NCBI GenBank assembly: GCA_024349245.1
Contig: JALDNG010000988.1
Span: 62,001-126,000 of the forward strand
DNA from: Neodontobutis hainanensis
Taxonomy: Eukaryota > Chordata > Actinopteri > Gobiiformes > Odontobutidae
Length of the DNA: 64,000 nt
Direction of reading: 5' to 3'
Shown here: positions 38,447-50,719 of the stretch, piece by piece
Layout of the letters: each line of letters starts with the position of its first letter
How positions within the stretch are numbered: position 1 is the first letter of the stretch
Made by a program: the position numbers and the translations under genes
The notes under the pieces: generated by a model
What the model was told of the DNA's origin: nothing
What the model saw: the letters and a program-made list of their open reading frames with translations, nothing else
Database searches by the model: none

Positions 38447-40996
38447 TGTATACAGTCTGTTCTACTGCACATCTTCAGCCTGTTCTAATGCATGTCTATA
38501 GTCTGTTCTACTTCCTTCTACAGTCTGTTCTAATGCACGCCTACTGTCTCTTCTAATGCCCGTCTACAGTCTGTACTACTGCAACTCTACAGTCTGTTCT
38601 ACTGCATAATTACAGTATGTTATAATGCTTGTCTACAGTCTGTTCTAATGTCCGTCTAAAATCTTTACTACTTCACCTCTACAGTCTGTTCTACTGCATG
38701 TCTACAATCTGTACTACTCCACCTTTTACTGTCTATTCACCTGCACATCTACAGTCTGTTTTAATGCTCTTCTTCATTATGTTCTACTGCACGTCTACAG
38801 TCTGTACTACTGTACTTCTACAGACTTTTATTTTGCAAGTAAAACGTTTGTACTAAAGCATCTGTACTACTGCACCATTTCAGTCTTTTCTACTACATGT
38901 CTAGAGTATGTTCTAATGCTCGTCTACAATATGTTCTACTGCATGTCTACAGTTTGTTCTACTGCATGTCTACAGTCTGTTCTAATGCAGGTAAACAGTC
39001 TGTATTACTGCTTGTCTACAGTCTGTTCTAATGCTCGTCTACAGTATGTTCTACTGCACGTCTACTGTCTGTTTTACTGGACATCTAGAGTCTATTCTAA
39101 TGCCCGTCAATAGTCTGTACTACTGAACCTCTACAGTCTTTTCTACTGCACGTCTACAGTGTGTTTTAATGATCTTCTACAGTATGTTCTACTGCACTTC
39201 TACAGTCTGTTCTACTGCAGATATACAGTCTGTTCTACTGCACATCTACAGTCTGTTCTAATGCACATCCACAATCTGTTCTAATGCAGGTCTTTAGTCT
39301 GTACTACTGCACATCTACAGTCTGTTCTAATGCTTGTCTACAGTCTGTTCTATTGCCTGTATACAGTCTGTACTACTTCACCTCTACAGTCTGTTCTACT
39401 GCACGCCTAATGTCTGTTCTAATAGTTGTATACAGTCTGTTCTACTGCACATCTTCAGTCTGTTCTAATGCATGTCTATAGTCTGTTCTACTTCCTTCTA
39501 CAGTCTGTTCTAATGCTCGTCTACTGTCTGTTCTAATGCCCGTCTACTGTTTGTACTACTGCAACTCTACAGTCTTATCTACTTCACGTCTACAGTTTGT
39601 TTTAATGCTCTTCTACAGTATGTTCATTTGCACGCCTACAGTCTGTTCTAATGCTCGTCTACAGTATGTTCTACTACACGCCTACAGACTGTACTACTGT
39701 ACCTCTACAGACTGTTATACTGCAGGACCACAGTTTGTACTAAAGCATATCTATAGTCTATTCTACTTCAGAGCTACAGTCTGTACTTCTGCACATCTAC
39801 ATTCTATTCTACTGCACGTATAGAGCCTGTTCTAATTATTGTCTAATGTCTCTTCTACTACACCTCTACAGTCGGTTCTAAAGCATGTCTACAGTCTGTT
39901 CTAATATTCATCTACAGTCTGTTCTAATGCTCGTCTACAGTCTGTACAACTGCAAATCTACAGTCTGTTCTTCTGCACATCTTCAGTCTGTTCTACTGCA
40001 CGTCTACAGTATGTTCTAATATCTGTCGACATTCTGTACTACTGCACCTCTACAGTCTGTTCTACTGCACATCTAAAGTATGTTCTAATGCACGTCTTTA
40101 GTCTTTTCTAATGCTCGTCCACAGTCTGTTCTAATGCAGGTCTTTAGTCTGTACTACTGCACATCTACAGTCTGTTCTAATGCTCGTCTACAGTCTGTAC
40201 TACTGCACCTCTACAGTCTGATCTAAAGCATGTCAACAGTGTGTTCTAATATTCATCTACAGTCTGTTCAATGCTCGTCTACAGTCTGTACTATTGCAAC
40301 TCTACAGTCTATTTTTCTGCACATTGCCAGTCTGTTCTAATAATTGTCTGCAATCTGTTCTACTGCACATCTACAGTTTGTTCTAATGCACGTCTATAGT
40401 CCTTTCTAATGCTCGTCCACAGTGTGTTCTAATATAGGTCTTTCGTCTGTACTACTTCACATCTACAGTCTGTTCTAATGCTCCTTCTACAGTCTGTTCT
40501 AATGCCCATCTAGAGTCTACTCTACTGCACGTCTACAGTCAGTGCTATTGCACATCTATAGTCTGTACTATTGTACCTCTACAGTCTGTTCTAATGCTCG
40601 TCTAGAATATGATCTACTGCACGTCTACAGTCTGTTCTAATGCCCGTCCACAGTCTGTACTACTGCAGCTCTACAGTCTTTTCTACTGCTCGTCTACAGT
40701 CTGTTCTAATGTCCGTCTAAAATCTTTACTACTTCACCTTTTACTGTATATTTACCTACACATCTACAGTCTTTTTCAATGCTCTTCTACAGTATGTTCT
40801 ACTGCACGTCTAGAGTCTGTACTACTGTACTTCTACAGACTTTTATATTGCAAGTCAAAAGTTTGTACTAAAGCATGTGTACAGTCTGTAGTACTGCACC
40901 ATTTCAGTCTTTTCTACTACATGTCTACAGTCTGTTCTAATGCTCGTCTACAATATGTTCTACTGCATGTCTACATTTGTTCTACTGCTTGTCTAC
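38447..40996 (+). repeat. 23-bp satellite array, plus orientation
   Basis: Array resumes in plus orientation, although the block before the provirus (ending 33314) is minus, so the retrovirus region coincides with an orientation change. Units here are more diverged than in 0.7-23 kb. Some local duplication is visible: the units around 38680-38850 resemble those around 40720-40860. Confidence 0.95.
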
Positions 40997-41510
40997 AAAG
41001 CGAATCCTTGAAAAAGCACGATCAATTGTGAGGCTCTTTAGCAAGTCATCTGTTGCAACACAGAAGATTTTGGATAAGTGTGGCCTAATTGTTGTGAATG
41101 ATTGTCCAACGCGCTGGTCAAGTACATTTTACATGATTGCACGACTCCTCAAAGTTAAAGATCCTCTTTGTGAAATAGCGAACGAGATGGGGTGGGACAA
41201 TTTACTTTCTAGTGAGTGGCAGAAGCTCAGCTCATTGCATGAACTCATGTTGCCTTTTGCCGAACACACACAGACACTTCAGAGTGACACAATGTCTATG
41301 TCACTGATCGTCCCTGCCCTCTTAGATTTGCATAGCCACCTTACTGATTTTGAAGAAAACAATAGTCATCGGGATTTTGCCACTCTAGCACGAAAAATAA
41401 AAGTAAATTTAAACCAGCGCTTTGCCTGGGTATTGGATTCATCATATGAAAAATTATCTCCACTTGTTGCCGCTGCTTTCTTTCTCAACCCTACTGTGTG
41501 TGATACTACA
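40997..41510 (+). pseudogene. hAT-family transposase fragment captured in satellite
   Basis: A 514-bp non-satellite insert is open throughout and encodes about 171 residues with the hAT/ZBED-type central region. It includes NDCPTRWSSTFYMIARLL, an alternating helical stretch around ELMLPFAEHTQTL and SPLVAAAFFLNP. These motifs are characteristic of the RNase H-like core and inserted helical domain of Ac/hobo-type transposases. The BED zinc finger (N-terminal) and dimerisation domain (C-terminal) are missing, and there are no terminal inverted repeats. The frame runs into satellite on both sides, so the 183-codon ORF is chimeric. CTAC occurs at both junctions, suggesting a microhomology join. 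Confidence 0.88.
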
Positions 41511-43345
41511 CTCTACAGTCTGTTTTAATGCCAGTCTACAATATGTACTACTGCATTTCTACAGTCTGTTCTACTGGTTGTTTACAGTCTGTTCTACTCC
41601 ACTTTTACAGTCTGTTCTACTGCACGTCTACAGTCTTTTCTAATAATTGTCTACAGTCTGTTCTACTGCACTTCTACAGTCTATTCTATTGCACGTATAT
41701 ATTCTGTTCTAATGCTCGTATACGGTCTGTTCTAATGCCTGTCTACAGTCTGTACTACTATTGCTATACAGTCTCTTCTACTGCACCTCTACAGTTTGTT
41801 CTACTGCACTTCTACAGTCTGTTTCAAATGCTCGTCTACAGTCTGTTCTAATATTTGTCTACAGTCTGTTCTACTGCACATCTACAGTTTGTTCAACAAG
41901 ACATCTACAGTCTGTTCTAATGGTCCTCTACAGTCTTTTCTAATGACAGTCTAGAGTTTGTACTACTGCACCTTTACACTCTGTTCTACTGCACATCTAC
42001 AGTCAGTTCTACTGCACCTCTACAGTCTGTTCTATTGCTCGACTACAGTCTGATCTACCTAACGTCTTTAATCTGTTCTACTGTACACCTATAGTCTATT
42101 CTAATACACGAATACAGTCTGTACTACTGCTAGTCTACAGTCTGTTCTGCTGCACATCTACATTGTGTACTACTGCACCTCTACAGTCTATTTTTCCGCA
42201 CATCGTCAGTCTGATCTACTGCACGTCTACAGTCTGTTCTAATGTCCTTCTACAGTCTGTTCTATTGCTTGTCTACTGTCTGTTCTAATGCCGTTCTACA
42301 GTCCATACTACTGCACCTCTACTGTCTGTTCTACTGTACTTCTATAGTCTGTTCTGATGCTCGTCTACAATCTGTTCTAATGCAGGTCCACAGTCTGTAC
42401 TACTGCACATTTAAATTCTGTTGTATTGCACGTCTACAGTCTGTTATAATACTTATCTAAATTCTGTTCTAATGCTTGTCTACAGTCTGTACTACTGCAC
42501 CTCTAGAGTCTATTCTTCTGCACATCTACAGTCTGTTCTCCTGCCCATCTACAGTCTGTTCTAATGCCCTTCTACAGTCCATACTACTGCATGTCTACAG
42601 TCTGTACTACTGCACCTCTACTGTCTATGCAATTGCAAGTCTACAGTCTGTTTTAAAGCTCTACTACAGTATGTTCTACTGCACGTCTACAGCCTGTACT
42701 ACTGTACTTCTACAGACTCTTATATTGCAGGAAAAAGTTTGTACTAAAGCATGTCTATAGTCTTTTCTACTGCAGGTCTACAGTCTGTACTTCTGCACTT
42801 CTACAGTCTGTTCTACTGCACGTCTACAGTCTGTTCTAATTATTGTCTACACTCTCTTCTGCTGCACGTCTACAGTTTGTTCTAATAATTATCGACAGTC
42901 TGTACTACTGTACCTCTACAGTTTGTTCTACTGCACATATACAGTCTGTTCTACTGCACATCTACAGTCTGTTCTATTGCATGTCTATAGTCTGTTCAAA
43001 TGCGCGTCCACAGTCTGTTCTAATACAGGTCTTTAGTTTGTACTACCACAAAACTACAGTCTGTTCTAATGTTTGTCTACAGTCTCTTTTATTGCCTGTA
43101 TACAGTCTGTACTACTTCACGTCTACTGTCTGATTTAAAGCCAGTCTAGAGTCTGGACTACTGCACATCTACAGTCTTTTCTAATGCCCGTCCACAGTCT
43201 AATCTAATGCAGGTCGACAGTCTGTACTTCTACTCGTCTACAGTACTGCACCTCCACAGTCTGTTCTGCTGCACGCCTACAGTCTATTCTACTGCACGTC
43301 TTCAGTCTGTTGTACTGCACATCTACAGTCTTTTCTAATGCCCGT
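41511..43345 (+). repeat. 23-bp satellite array, plus orientation
   Basis: Diverged plus-orientation units between the hAT fragment and the solo LTR. The last four bases, CCGT, form the left TSD of the LTR. Confidence 0.95.
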
Positions 43346-43690
43346 TGTGACAGCCAGGGGTAGCATTATTCTGAAAGTCTTTTGCTGTTGTCCTTGTTCC
43401 TGTGTTTAAGGAAGTGGAGGGTGGGGCTAATCAAGTCCACACCTGGAGATGGCCTTTAAAAGGGCCTGAGATGATGGCTTCTCTCTCTCTTTGGTTCCAT
43501 CACCCTGGCTGCTTTCTGACCTTTGTCTTTTGTTATTCTACATACTCCCGCATCATATGCACAAAACATTGCACTCACACTGATTAACACAGTCATGTTA
43601 TTTCTTATTTAATTAATAAATGTACTTATCTTCCTTATACTGTGCGGTCTCCCCTTTTTGTCATTGACTCCTTGAGCCAGAGTCGTGACA
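43346..43690 (+). mobile_element. Solo LTR, TSD CCGT
   Basis: A 345-bp insert begins TGTGACAGCC and ends GTCGTGACA, so it has inverted TGT...ACA ends. It is flanked by CCGT at 43342-43345 and 43691-43694. A TTTAAAAGG TATA-like box near 43454 and AATAAA at 43615-43620 give plus orientation. It is unrelated to the LTRs at 10197 and 33315. The 61-codon ORF inside it is not considered a gene. Confidence 0.8.
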
Positions 43691-46194
43691 CCGTACACAG
43701 TCTAATCTAATGGAGGTCTACAGTCTGTCCTACTGCTCGTCTACAGTCTGTTCTACTGCACGTCTACAGTCTGTTCTACAAGATGTCAAAAATCTGTTCT
43801 AATGGTCCTCTACTGCCTTTTTAATGCCTGACAAGAGTCTATATTACTGCACCTTTACAGTCTGTTCTACTGCACGTCTACAGTCTTTTCTACTTCACGT
43901 ATACAGTCTGTACTACTGCTCGCCTAAAGTCTGTTCTACTGCACGCCTACAGTCTGTTCTATTGCTCGACTAGAGTCTGTTCTACTACACGCCTTCATTC
44001 CTTTCAACTGCACATCTACAGTCTGTTCTAATGCACATCTACAGTCTGCTCTACTGCATGTCTACAGTCTGTAATACTACATGTCTACAGTCTGTTCAAC
44101 TGCACATCTACAGTCTAAACTACTGCACCTCTACAGTCTGTTCTACTGCACATCTAAAGTCTTTTTAACTTCACATCTACAGTCTGTTCTAATGCACGTC
44201 TGCAGTCTGTTCTACTGCTCGTCTACAGTCTGCTCTACTGCTCGTCTACAGTCTGCTCTACTGCATGTCTACAGTCCATAGTACTACACGTCAACAGACT
44301 GTTCTACTGCACCTCTACAGTCTGTTTTAATACTCATCTACAGTTTGTTCTAATGTTCATCCACAGTCTTTACTACTGCACCTCTACAGTCTATTTTTCA
44401 GCACATCGTCAGTCTGTTTTAATAATTGTCTACAGTCTTCTGCTGCATGTCGACAGTCTGTTCCAATAATTGTCGACAGTCTGTACTACCGCATCTCTAC
44501 AGTCTGTACTACTGCACATCTACAGTCTGTTCTAATGCTCGCCCACAGTCTGTTCTAATGCAGGTCCTTAGTCTGTTTTACTGCACATCTACAGTCTTTT
44601 CTAATGCCCGTCCACAGTCTAATCTAATGCAGGTAATCTAATACAGTCTGTATTACTGCTTGTCTAGAGTACTGCACCTCCAGAGTCTGTTCTGCTGCAC
44701 GTCCTACAGTCTGTTCTACTGCACGTCTACAGTCTGTTCTACTGGACGTCTAGAGTCTATTCTACCTCACGTCTATAGTCTTTTCTAATGGTTGTCTACA
44801 GTTTATTCTAATGCATATCTACAGTCTTTTCTATTGCACGTGTACAGACTGTTCCAATGCTCGTCTACAGTATGTTCTACTGTACGCCTACAGTCTGTTC
44901 TACTGCATATCTACAGTCTGTCATAATGCTCGTCTATAGTCTGTTCTAATGCCCGTCTACAGTTTGTACTACTGCACGCCTACAGTATGTTCTACTGCAC
45001 GTCTACAGTCTGTTCAAATACAGGTCTACAGTCTGTTTTACTGCTTCTCTACAGTCTGTTCTAATCCCAGTCAACAATATGTACTACTGCAACTCTACAG
45101 TCTGTCCTACTGGTCGTCTACAGTCTGTTCTACTGCAACTTTACAGTCTGTTCTACTGGCCGTCTACAGTGTGTTCTACTGCACCTCTACAGTCTGTTTT
45201 ACTGCACATCTACAGTCTATTCTAATGAACGCCTATAGTCTGTTCTCATGCTCGTCCACAGTCTGTTCTAATGCAGGTCTTTAGTCTATACTACTGCACA
45301 TCTACAGTCTGTTCTAATGCTCGTCTACAGTCTGTTCTAATGCCCGTCTACAGTCTGTACTACTGCATCTCTACAGTCTGTTCTACTGAACCTCTACAGT
45401 CTGTTCTACTGCACGTTTTCAGTCTGTTCTACTGCACATCTTCAGTCTGTTTTACTGCACATTTACAGTCTTTTCTAATGCCCGTCCAGTCTAATCTAAT
45501 GCAGGTTAACAGTCTGTACTACTGCTCGTCCATAGTACAGCACCTTCACAGTCTGTTCTGCTGCGCGCCTACAGTCTTTTCTAATGCTCGTCTACAGAGT
45601 GTACTACTGCATCTCTACAGTCTGTTCTAAAGCACGCCTACAGTCTGTTTTAATACTCATCTACAGTCTGTTCTAATGCTCGTCTACAGTCTTTACTACT
45701 GCACCTCTACAGTCTATTTTTCCGCACATCGACAGTCTGTTCCAATAATTGTCGACAGTCTGTACTACTGCAAATCTACAGTCTGTTTAACTGCACATCT
45801 ACAGTCTGTTCTAATGCACGATTATAGTCTGTTCTAATGCTCGTTCACAGTCTGTTCTAATGCAGGTCTTTAGTCTGTACTACTGCAAATCTACAGTCTG
45901 TTCTAATGCTTGTCTACAGTCTGTTCTAATGCCCATCTACAGTCTGTACTACTGCACCTCTATAATCTGTTTTACTGCACTTTTACAATCTGTTCTACTG
46001 CACGCCTAAAGTCTGTTCTAGTGTCGACTACTGTCTGTTCTACTGCACTTTTACAGTCTGTTCTAATGCACATCTACGGTCTTTTCTATTGCACATCTAC
46101 AGTCTGTCCTACTACACATCCACAGATTGTTATAATGCACGTCTATTGTCTGTTCTAATGCTGGTCTACAGTCTGTTCTATTGCCTGTATACTG
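43691..46194 (+). repeat. 23-bp satellite array, plus orientation
   Basis: Continues the diverged plus array to a fourth plus-to-minus turn at about 46195 (CTGTATACTGTCA meeting CAGACTGTATAGC). This turn lacks the TTAGGG-like bases. Confidence 0.95.
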
Positions 46195-46195
46195 T

Positions 46196-47365
46196 CACAG
46201 ACTGTATAGCTGCAGTAGTATAGACTGTAGACGGGCATTAAAACAGACTGTAGACGAGCATTAGAACAGACTCTAGATTTGCAGTGGTACAGACTGTAGA
46301 CGGGCATTAGAACAGACTTTAGAGGAGCATTAGAACAGACTGTAGAGGTCCAGTAGTACAGACTGTTGACAAGTATTAGAACAGACTGTAGACGTGTAGT
46401 AGAACAGACTGTAGAGATGCAGTAGAACATATTGTAGAATGGCATTAGAACAGACTGTAGACGAGCATTAGAACAGACTCTAGACGTGAAGTAGAACAGA
46501 CTGTAGACAAGCAGTAGTACAGACTGTAAACGTGCAGTAGAACATACTGCAGACGAGCATTAGAACAGACTGTAGACGTGCAGTAGAAAAGACTGAAGAG
46601 GTGCAGTAGTACAGACTGTATACGGGCATTAGAAAACACTCTAGAAGATCATTATAACAGACTGTAGATGTGCAGTAGAACAGACTGTATATGTGCAGTA
46701 GAACATACTGTAGACAAGCTTTAGAACAGACTGTACACATGCAGTAGGAAAGACTGTAGAGGTGCAGTAGTACAGACTGTAGACGGGCATTAGAACTGAT
46801 TGTAGACTAGCATTATAACAAATTGTAGACGAGCAGTAGTACAGAATGTAGACGTGCATTAGAACAGACTGTAGACGTGCAGAAGACTAGTCTGTAGTCG
46901 AGTGCAATAATACAGACTGTAGATAAGCAGTAGTACAGACTGTCTACTGCACGACTGTAGACCTGCATTAGAACAGACTGTAGACATGCAGAAGAATAGT
47001 CTGTAGTCGAGCACTAGAACAGACTGTAGACGTGCAGTAGAAAAGACTGTAAAGGTGCAGTAGACCAGACTGTGTAGGTGCAATAGAACAGAATGTAGAC
47101 GTGCAGTAGAACAGACTGTAGAGGTGAAGTAGTACAGACAGTATACAGGCAATAGAACAGACTGTACATGTGCAGTAGTACAGACTAAAGACCTGCAATA
47201 GAACAGACTGTAGATGTGCAGTAGAACAGACTGTAGACCTGCAGTAGAACAGACTATAGACATGCTTTAGTACAAACTGTGGTCCTGAAGTATAATACAG
47301 ACTGTAGATGTGAAGTAGAACATACTGTAGAAGAGAATTAAAACAGACTGTAGATGTGAAGTAGA
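46196..47365 (-). repeat. 23-bp satellite array, terminal minus block
   Basis: Last satellite block. It stops at GTAGATGTGAAGTAGAGAC, where a truncated transposon (homology starting TGTTTCTAAAAAC) begins. A minus-strand ORF at 46968-47450 joins satellite to transposon intron sequence and is spurious. Confidence 0.95.
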
Positions 47366-48131
47366 GACATGTTTCTAAAAACTTTTGATTTTCTTTACTT
47401 TTACATAGCGTCTTTAATGAAGTGTTACCACACAAAATTACTAAGTACATATATAAAAAATAAATTGCTGGAACTTTTTAGAAAATGCCTTGTCTGCAGC
47501 TGGAGTTGTGCTGTTTTACAAACAACCATTGGGACACTTCTCCAAGTCAAACAGCACTGTGCTCACTGCGAGTACTCCAGGGATTGGTCGAGCCAGCCAA
47601 TGGTAAACAATATACCAGTGGGAAACCTACAGTCTTGTGCAGCTGTTCTGTTCACTGGCTCATCATTTTGCCAGATATCAAAGGTAAGAGATAATATATG
47701 GTGGCCTTATGTTTGCACACCAAGTCATTTTATGAAGATGTCTTTTTTTTGTTTTGTTTTTAGATGCCTTCAAAATCAAGGGACTCTCTGAGCAGTGCTT
47801 CCACAAGCATCAGGCCATGACTCCTTATTCCCACAACAAACTGGCAGTGGAAGATTGAGCAGGATAACATCATTGAAAACACCATTGCTGCTGGGGCTGT
47901 GACTCTTGGTTGGGACATGAGAGTTGATTCACCCGGTAATAAATACCTTTTATATGTACATGCATACGCTGCTGCTGCTGCTATGGGGCTTTGTTGACTA
48001 AAGTGCAAATGACAATTGTAGGACATTCAACAAAATATGGCAGCTACACAATGATGGACCTCAAAGCCAATACGGTCATAGACATCCAGTCCAGGTATTG
48101 CACAATGAAGTATTTTCTTATGTGAATTACT

Positions 48132-48351
48132 GGCCGGCAGTAGCTCAGTGGGTAGAGCAGTCGTCTTTCAACCCGAAGGTAGTTGGTTCGATTCCCACTC
48201 TCCCCACAGTTCATACTGTCGTTGTGTCCTTGGGCAAGACACTTAACCCACCTTGCCTCCAGTGGCTGTAACACTGGTAATTACTGTAGAACAATGTAAG
48301 TCGCTTTGGATAAAAGCGTCTGCCAAATGAATAAATGTAAATGTAAATGTA
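48132..48351 (+). mobile_element. Complete tRNA-derived SINE
   Basis: The head resembles a tRNA gene: A-box-like TAGCTCAGTGGGTAGAGC at 48141 and B-box GGTTCGATTCC at 48186, so RNA polymerase III transcription is expected. The body has the GTGTCCTTGGGCAAGACAC block widespread in vertebrate SINEs (V-SINE/HE1 type, hedged). The tail is the CGCTTTGGATAAAAGCGTCT hairpin followed by TGTAAA repeats. It lies in the transposase intron between exons ending 48093 and starting 48391; the matching intron at 52124-52200 lacks it, which proves insertion. Confidence 0.9.
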
Positions 48352-48607
48352 TATACTGTGCATTGCTCTAAAGTATTTTTGAGTTTGCAGAGCAATGAAG
48401 CCGGAAACAGCCAACAAATGGAGAAGGAAGGATTTGTAAGAAGCCTGTCTCTTCTTGAGCAAAGAGGTGCCGTGGTCCAGTCTTTAGTGACCGACTGACA
48501 TTCAGGTGTACAGAAGTTCATGAGGGAGCAAAAAGGACATTAGACTCTTCTTTGAACCTTGGCATATGGGAAAGGGTAGGTATTTTGAATAGTAGTCTAT
48601 ACTGAAT

Positions 48608-48609
48608 GC

Positions 48610-48697
<88 letters not shown>

Positions 48698-48715
48698 TTT
48701 ATTATTAATTTATTA
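48608..48715 (+). repeat. (TTA)n microsatellite
   Basis: Nearly pure TTA repeats from 48611 to about 48694, then imperfect TTA/TTAATT to 48715. It is in a transposase intron, directly after the exon ending at 48575. Confidence 0.95.
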
Positions 48716-49740
48716 ATTCAATTGGGACAGTGCATGTTAATGGACATACATGAGACACAGCCACATGAATGTTAGTCCACCACCTGGGTCTGTACGGGAA
48801 ACATTGATTACAGTAATTGTTTATTTTAATTTTTATTGTAATGTACTCAGGGCTTGGTAAAAAAAAATGGATGCCCTTAGTAAGGGTAAGGGACTGCAGG
48901 ATGTGGGGCTGTGGAGGAAGAGTGTGGTCAATCACCTTTATTTGTCTGCAACCACATCAACATCTGGGGAGGAGGTAGTGGCAAAGTGGAGCTCTGTAGC
49001 AAACCAAATTCAGAACATCCACATCCACGTGTGAGAAGTTCACAGCAATTTTATTGTCACCACGCCTCGTTAAAGACCTGCACAAAAAAATTCCCACAGA
49101 CTCATTCTTAAGTTTTCCCCCAAAATGTGTTTTTCCTTCAAAGGAATGTTGTGCAGGTAAACAATGGATTAAACATTTATTACACAGTATGTTGTTACCT
49201 GATAAAACACATTACTCACTTTTTAAGATATCCTAACTCATGTTAGAGATTGTTTCATTATAATGATAGTAATAACTTTTATGAATGTTTACATTTCAGT
49301 AACATTTCATAATAATGATAATAAAGTGATTAATGTATTTTTTTCCTTTCAGACTACAGCTTGCTGCAATGCATTACAATGAACATGCAGGCAGATCACA
49401 GGCATCAACTGCAGCTGGTGATCTGCGATACTCAATAGTTTTTCCAAAATATAAACATGGTGATTTTACAGGGAGAGCTCTGAAGAGCAATCCTACCACA
49501 AGTAACTTACACTTGCCTGAGTTATATCAAAATAATAAATATTATAATAATTATTTTTCTGAAGGCTACATTGACAAATTAATGGAGCTGCTGTTCCACC
49601 ATGTGGTGGAAAACCCTCAGCCGTACCTGGACTTCTCTGGACAAATAACTGTGCCAGAAAATCTGTGTGCTCAGTTTTTTCGGGCCGATAAGGAGGCAGT
49701 GAGCAGACACAGGTCACGGTTTTATAGAAAAACATAAGGT

Positions 49741-49875
49741 GTGTGATAATCTATAGAGATGTTATACACACATACATAATATAATTGTTTTTTTCTTTTT
49801 CTGAAGGACAAAGTTGAAGGACTTTCAACAGCTTTGGACCCCTCACCCAGCGCCTCTTAGGGGAAGATATTGTCT
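49741..49875 (+). other. 3' flank of transposase copy 1, no gene seen
   Basis: Noncoding sequence between the transposase stop codon and the TA microsatellite. It contains a T-rich run and an AAGTTGAAGGACTTTCAAC imperfect palindrome at about 49812. No TIR is recognisable, so the 3' end of this copy is lost. Confidence 0.5.
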
Positions 49876-50033
<158 letters not shown>

Positions 50034-50170
50034 CCCAACTTGAGAGTTGGTTTGGGATTGTAAGCACTGCAAACTGTACATGTATTTACTTAATATTTAC
50101 AAATATCTAGTAAGTATGGGTGCCACCACCACCTGAATATTTTCTGAGTGAAATTTATATGAACTGTGCA

Positions 50171-50580
50171 TTATGCTCCTGTGATATTTGTTTTCCTTTG
50201 TGGTTGGTCATAGGGAACTGACGTCAGTGCTTGAGGTATGTTTGATTGTATTATATGTGGAGAAGCAGCATTCAGCTGTTGTATAAAAGGTGTAGGTTGC
50301 ATCATATTTGGTTGAGTATGGGGATATTGGAAATATGGCATGGGTGTAGTGTTATAAACACATGTACGAGCAAAATGACCTTGTCTCTTACAAATGTCAC
50401 AAAGGCCGTGATTAAATCTTACACAACCTCGTCCTCGTCCCCATTGCCCTGTAAATCGCTGTTGTTGGCCCACAGGAGAGCCTTGAGGATACCCCAGGGA
50501 AGCCTCCCTTGGGAATGGGGTTAATTAACTGAACTGCTTTTTCTTCAATAACTTGAGGGGCTTGTTTGTTATCGTTTTCT
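50171..50580 (-). pseudogene. LTR retroelement gag, C-terminal part with zinc knuckle
   Basis: On the minus strand this segment continues the gag from 54736-56480, from which it is separated by the inserted 4.1-kb transposon. It encodes a Gly/Arg-rich stretch (GQWGRGRG) and a perfect CX2CX4HX4C nucleocapsid knuckle, CDICKRQGHFARTC, then a Pro/Gln-rich tail ending at a stop at 50171. A frame change lies at about 50480. The 138 bp beyond (50033-50170) show no clear pol. This proves a retroelement Gag; the class is not settled. Confidence 0.82.
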
Positions 50581-50584
50581 TTAA

Positions 50585-50599
50585 AGTGCAACTAAACCC
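50585..50599 (+). repeat. Left terminal inverted repeat of the TTAA transposon
   Basis: AGTGCAACTAAACCC directly follows TTAA at 50581-50584. It pairs with the right end at 54717-54731 with two mismatches. Confidence 0.8.
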
Positions 50600-50719
50600 C
50601 TGGTCAGAGGAATTCCGCCCACTGGCAATATTTGAAAAATGCTGGAAAAGTGGGCGGAGACAGATGCGGATTGATTGACAGATGTGAGAAGTGCAAAGAA
50701 TACATCTCTCCTAGAGTGA

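Larger units (their letters stand above)
47369..49740 (+). pseudogene. THAP/Kolobok-like transposase pseudogene, 5'-truncated copy 1
   Basis: Plus-strand relative of the gene at 51939-54232, lacking its first exons. Readable exons: 47409-47683 (Cys-rich segment ending in GSSFCQISK), 47764-47935 (HKHQAM..., ending near DMRVDS), about 47989-48093 (KYGSYTMMDLKAN), 48391-48575 (EKEGFVRSLSLLEQRG), 48851-49156 (NHLYLSATTSTSGEE) and 49353-49737 (LAAMHYNEHAGR...YIDKLMELLF). Most exons have GT/AG borders. Damage: the acceptor before 47989 is GG, a stop replaces Arg in the TDRHS segment, a poly-A frameshift lies near 48858, and stops or deletion affect 49032-49100. A SINE sits in one intron. It keeps the 3' half that copy 2 has lost. 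It probably contributed the DDE nuclease of a transposon; function is inferred. Confidence 0.82.

Noticed and set aside
66..47450. Many ORFs of 60-160 codons rich in Leu, Ser, Tyr, Cys
   Set aside because: They are translations of the 23-bp satellite, give the same 23-residue repeat in any frame, follow array orientation and lack any start context or codon-level conservation.
48132..48205. tRNA-like sequence with A and B boxes
   Set aside because: It is the head of a SINE, continued by the SINE body and TGTAAA tail, and does not fold into a full tRNA cloverleaf gene by inspection.
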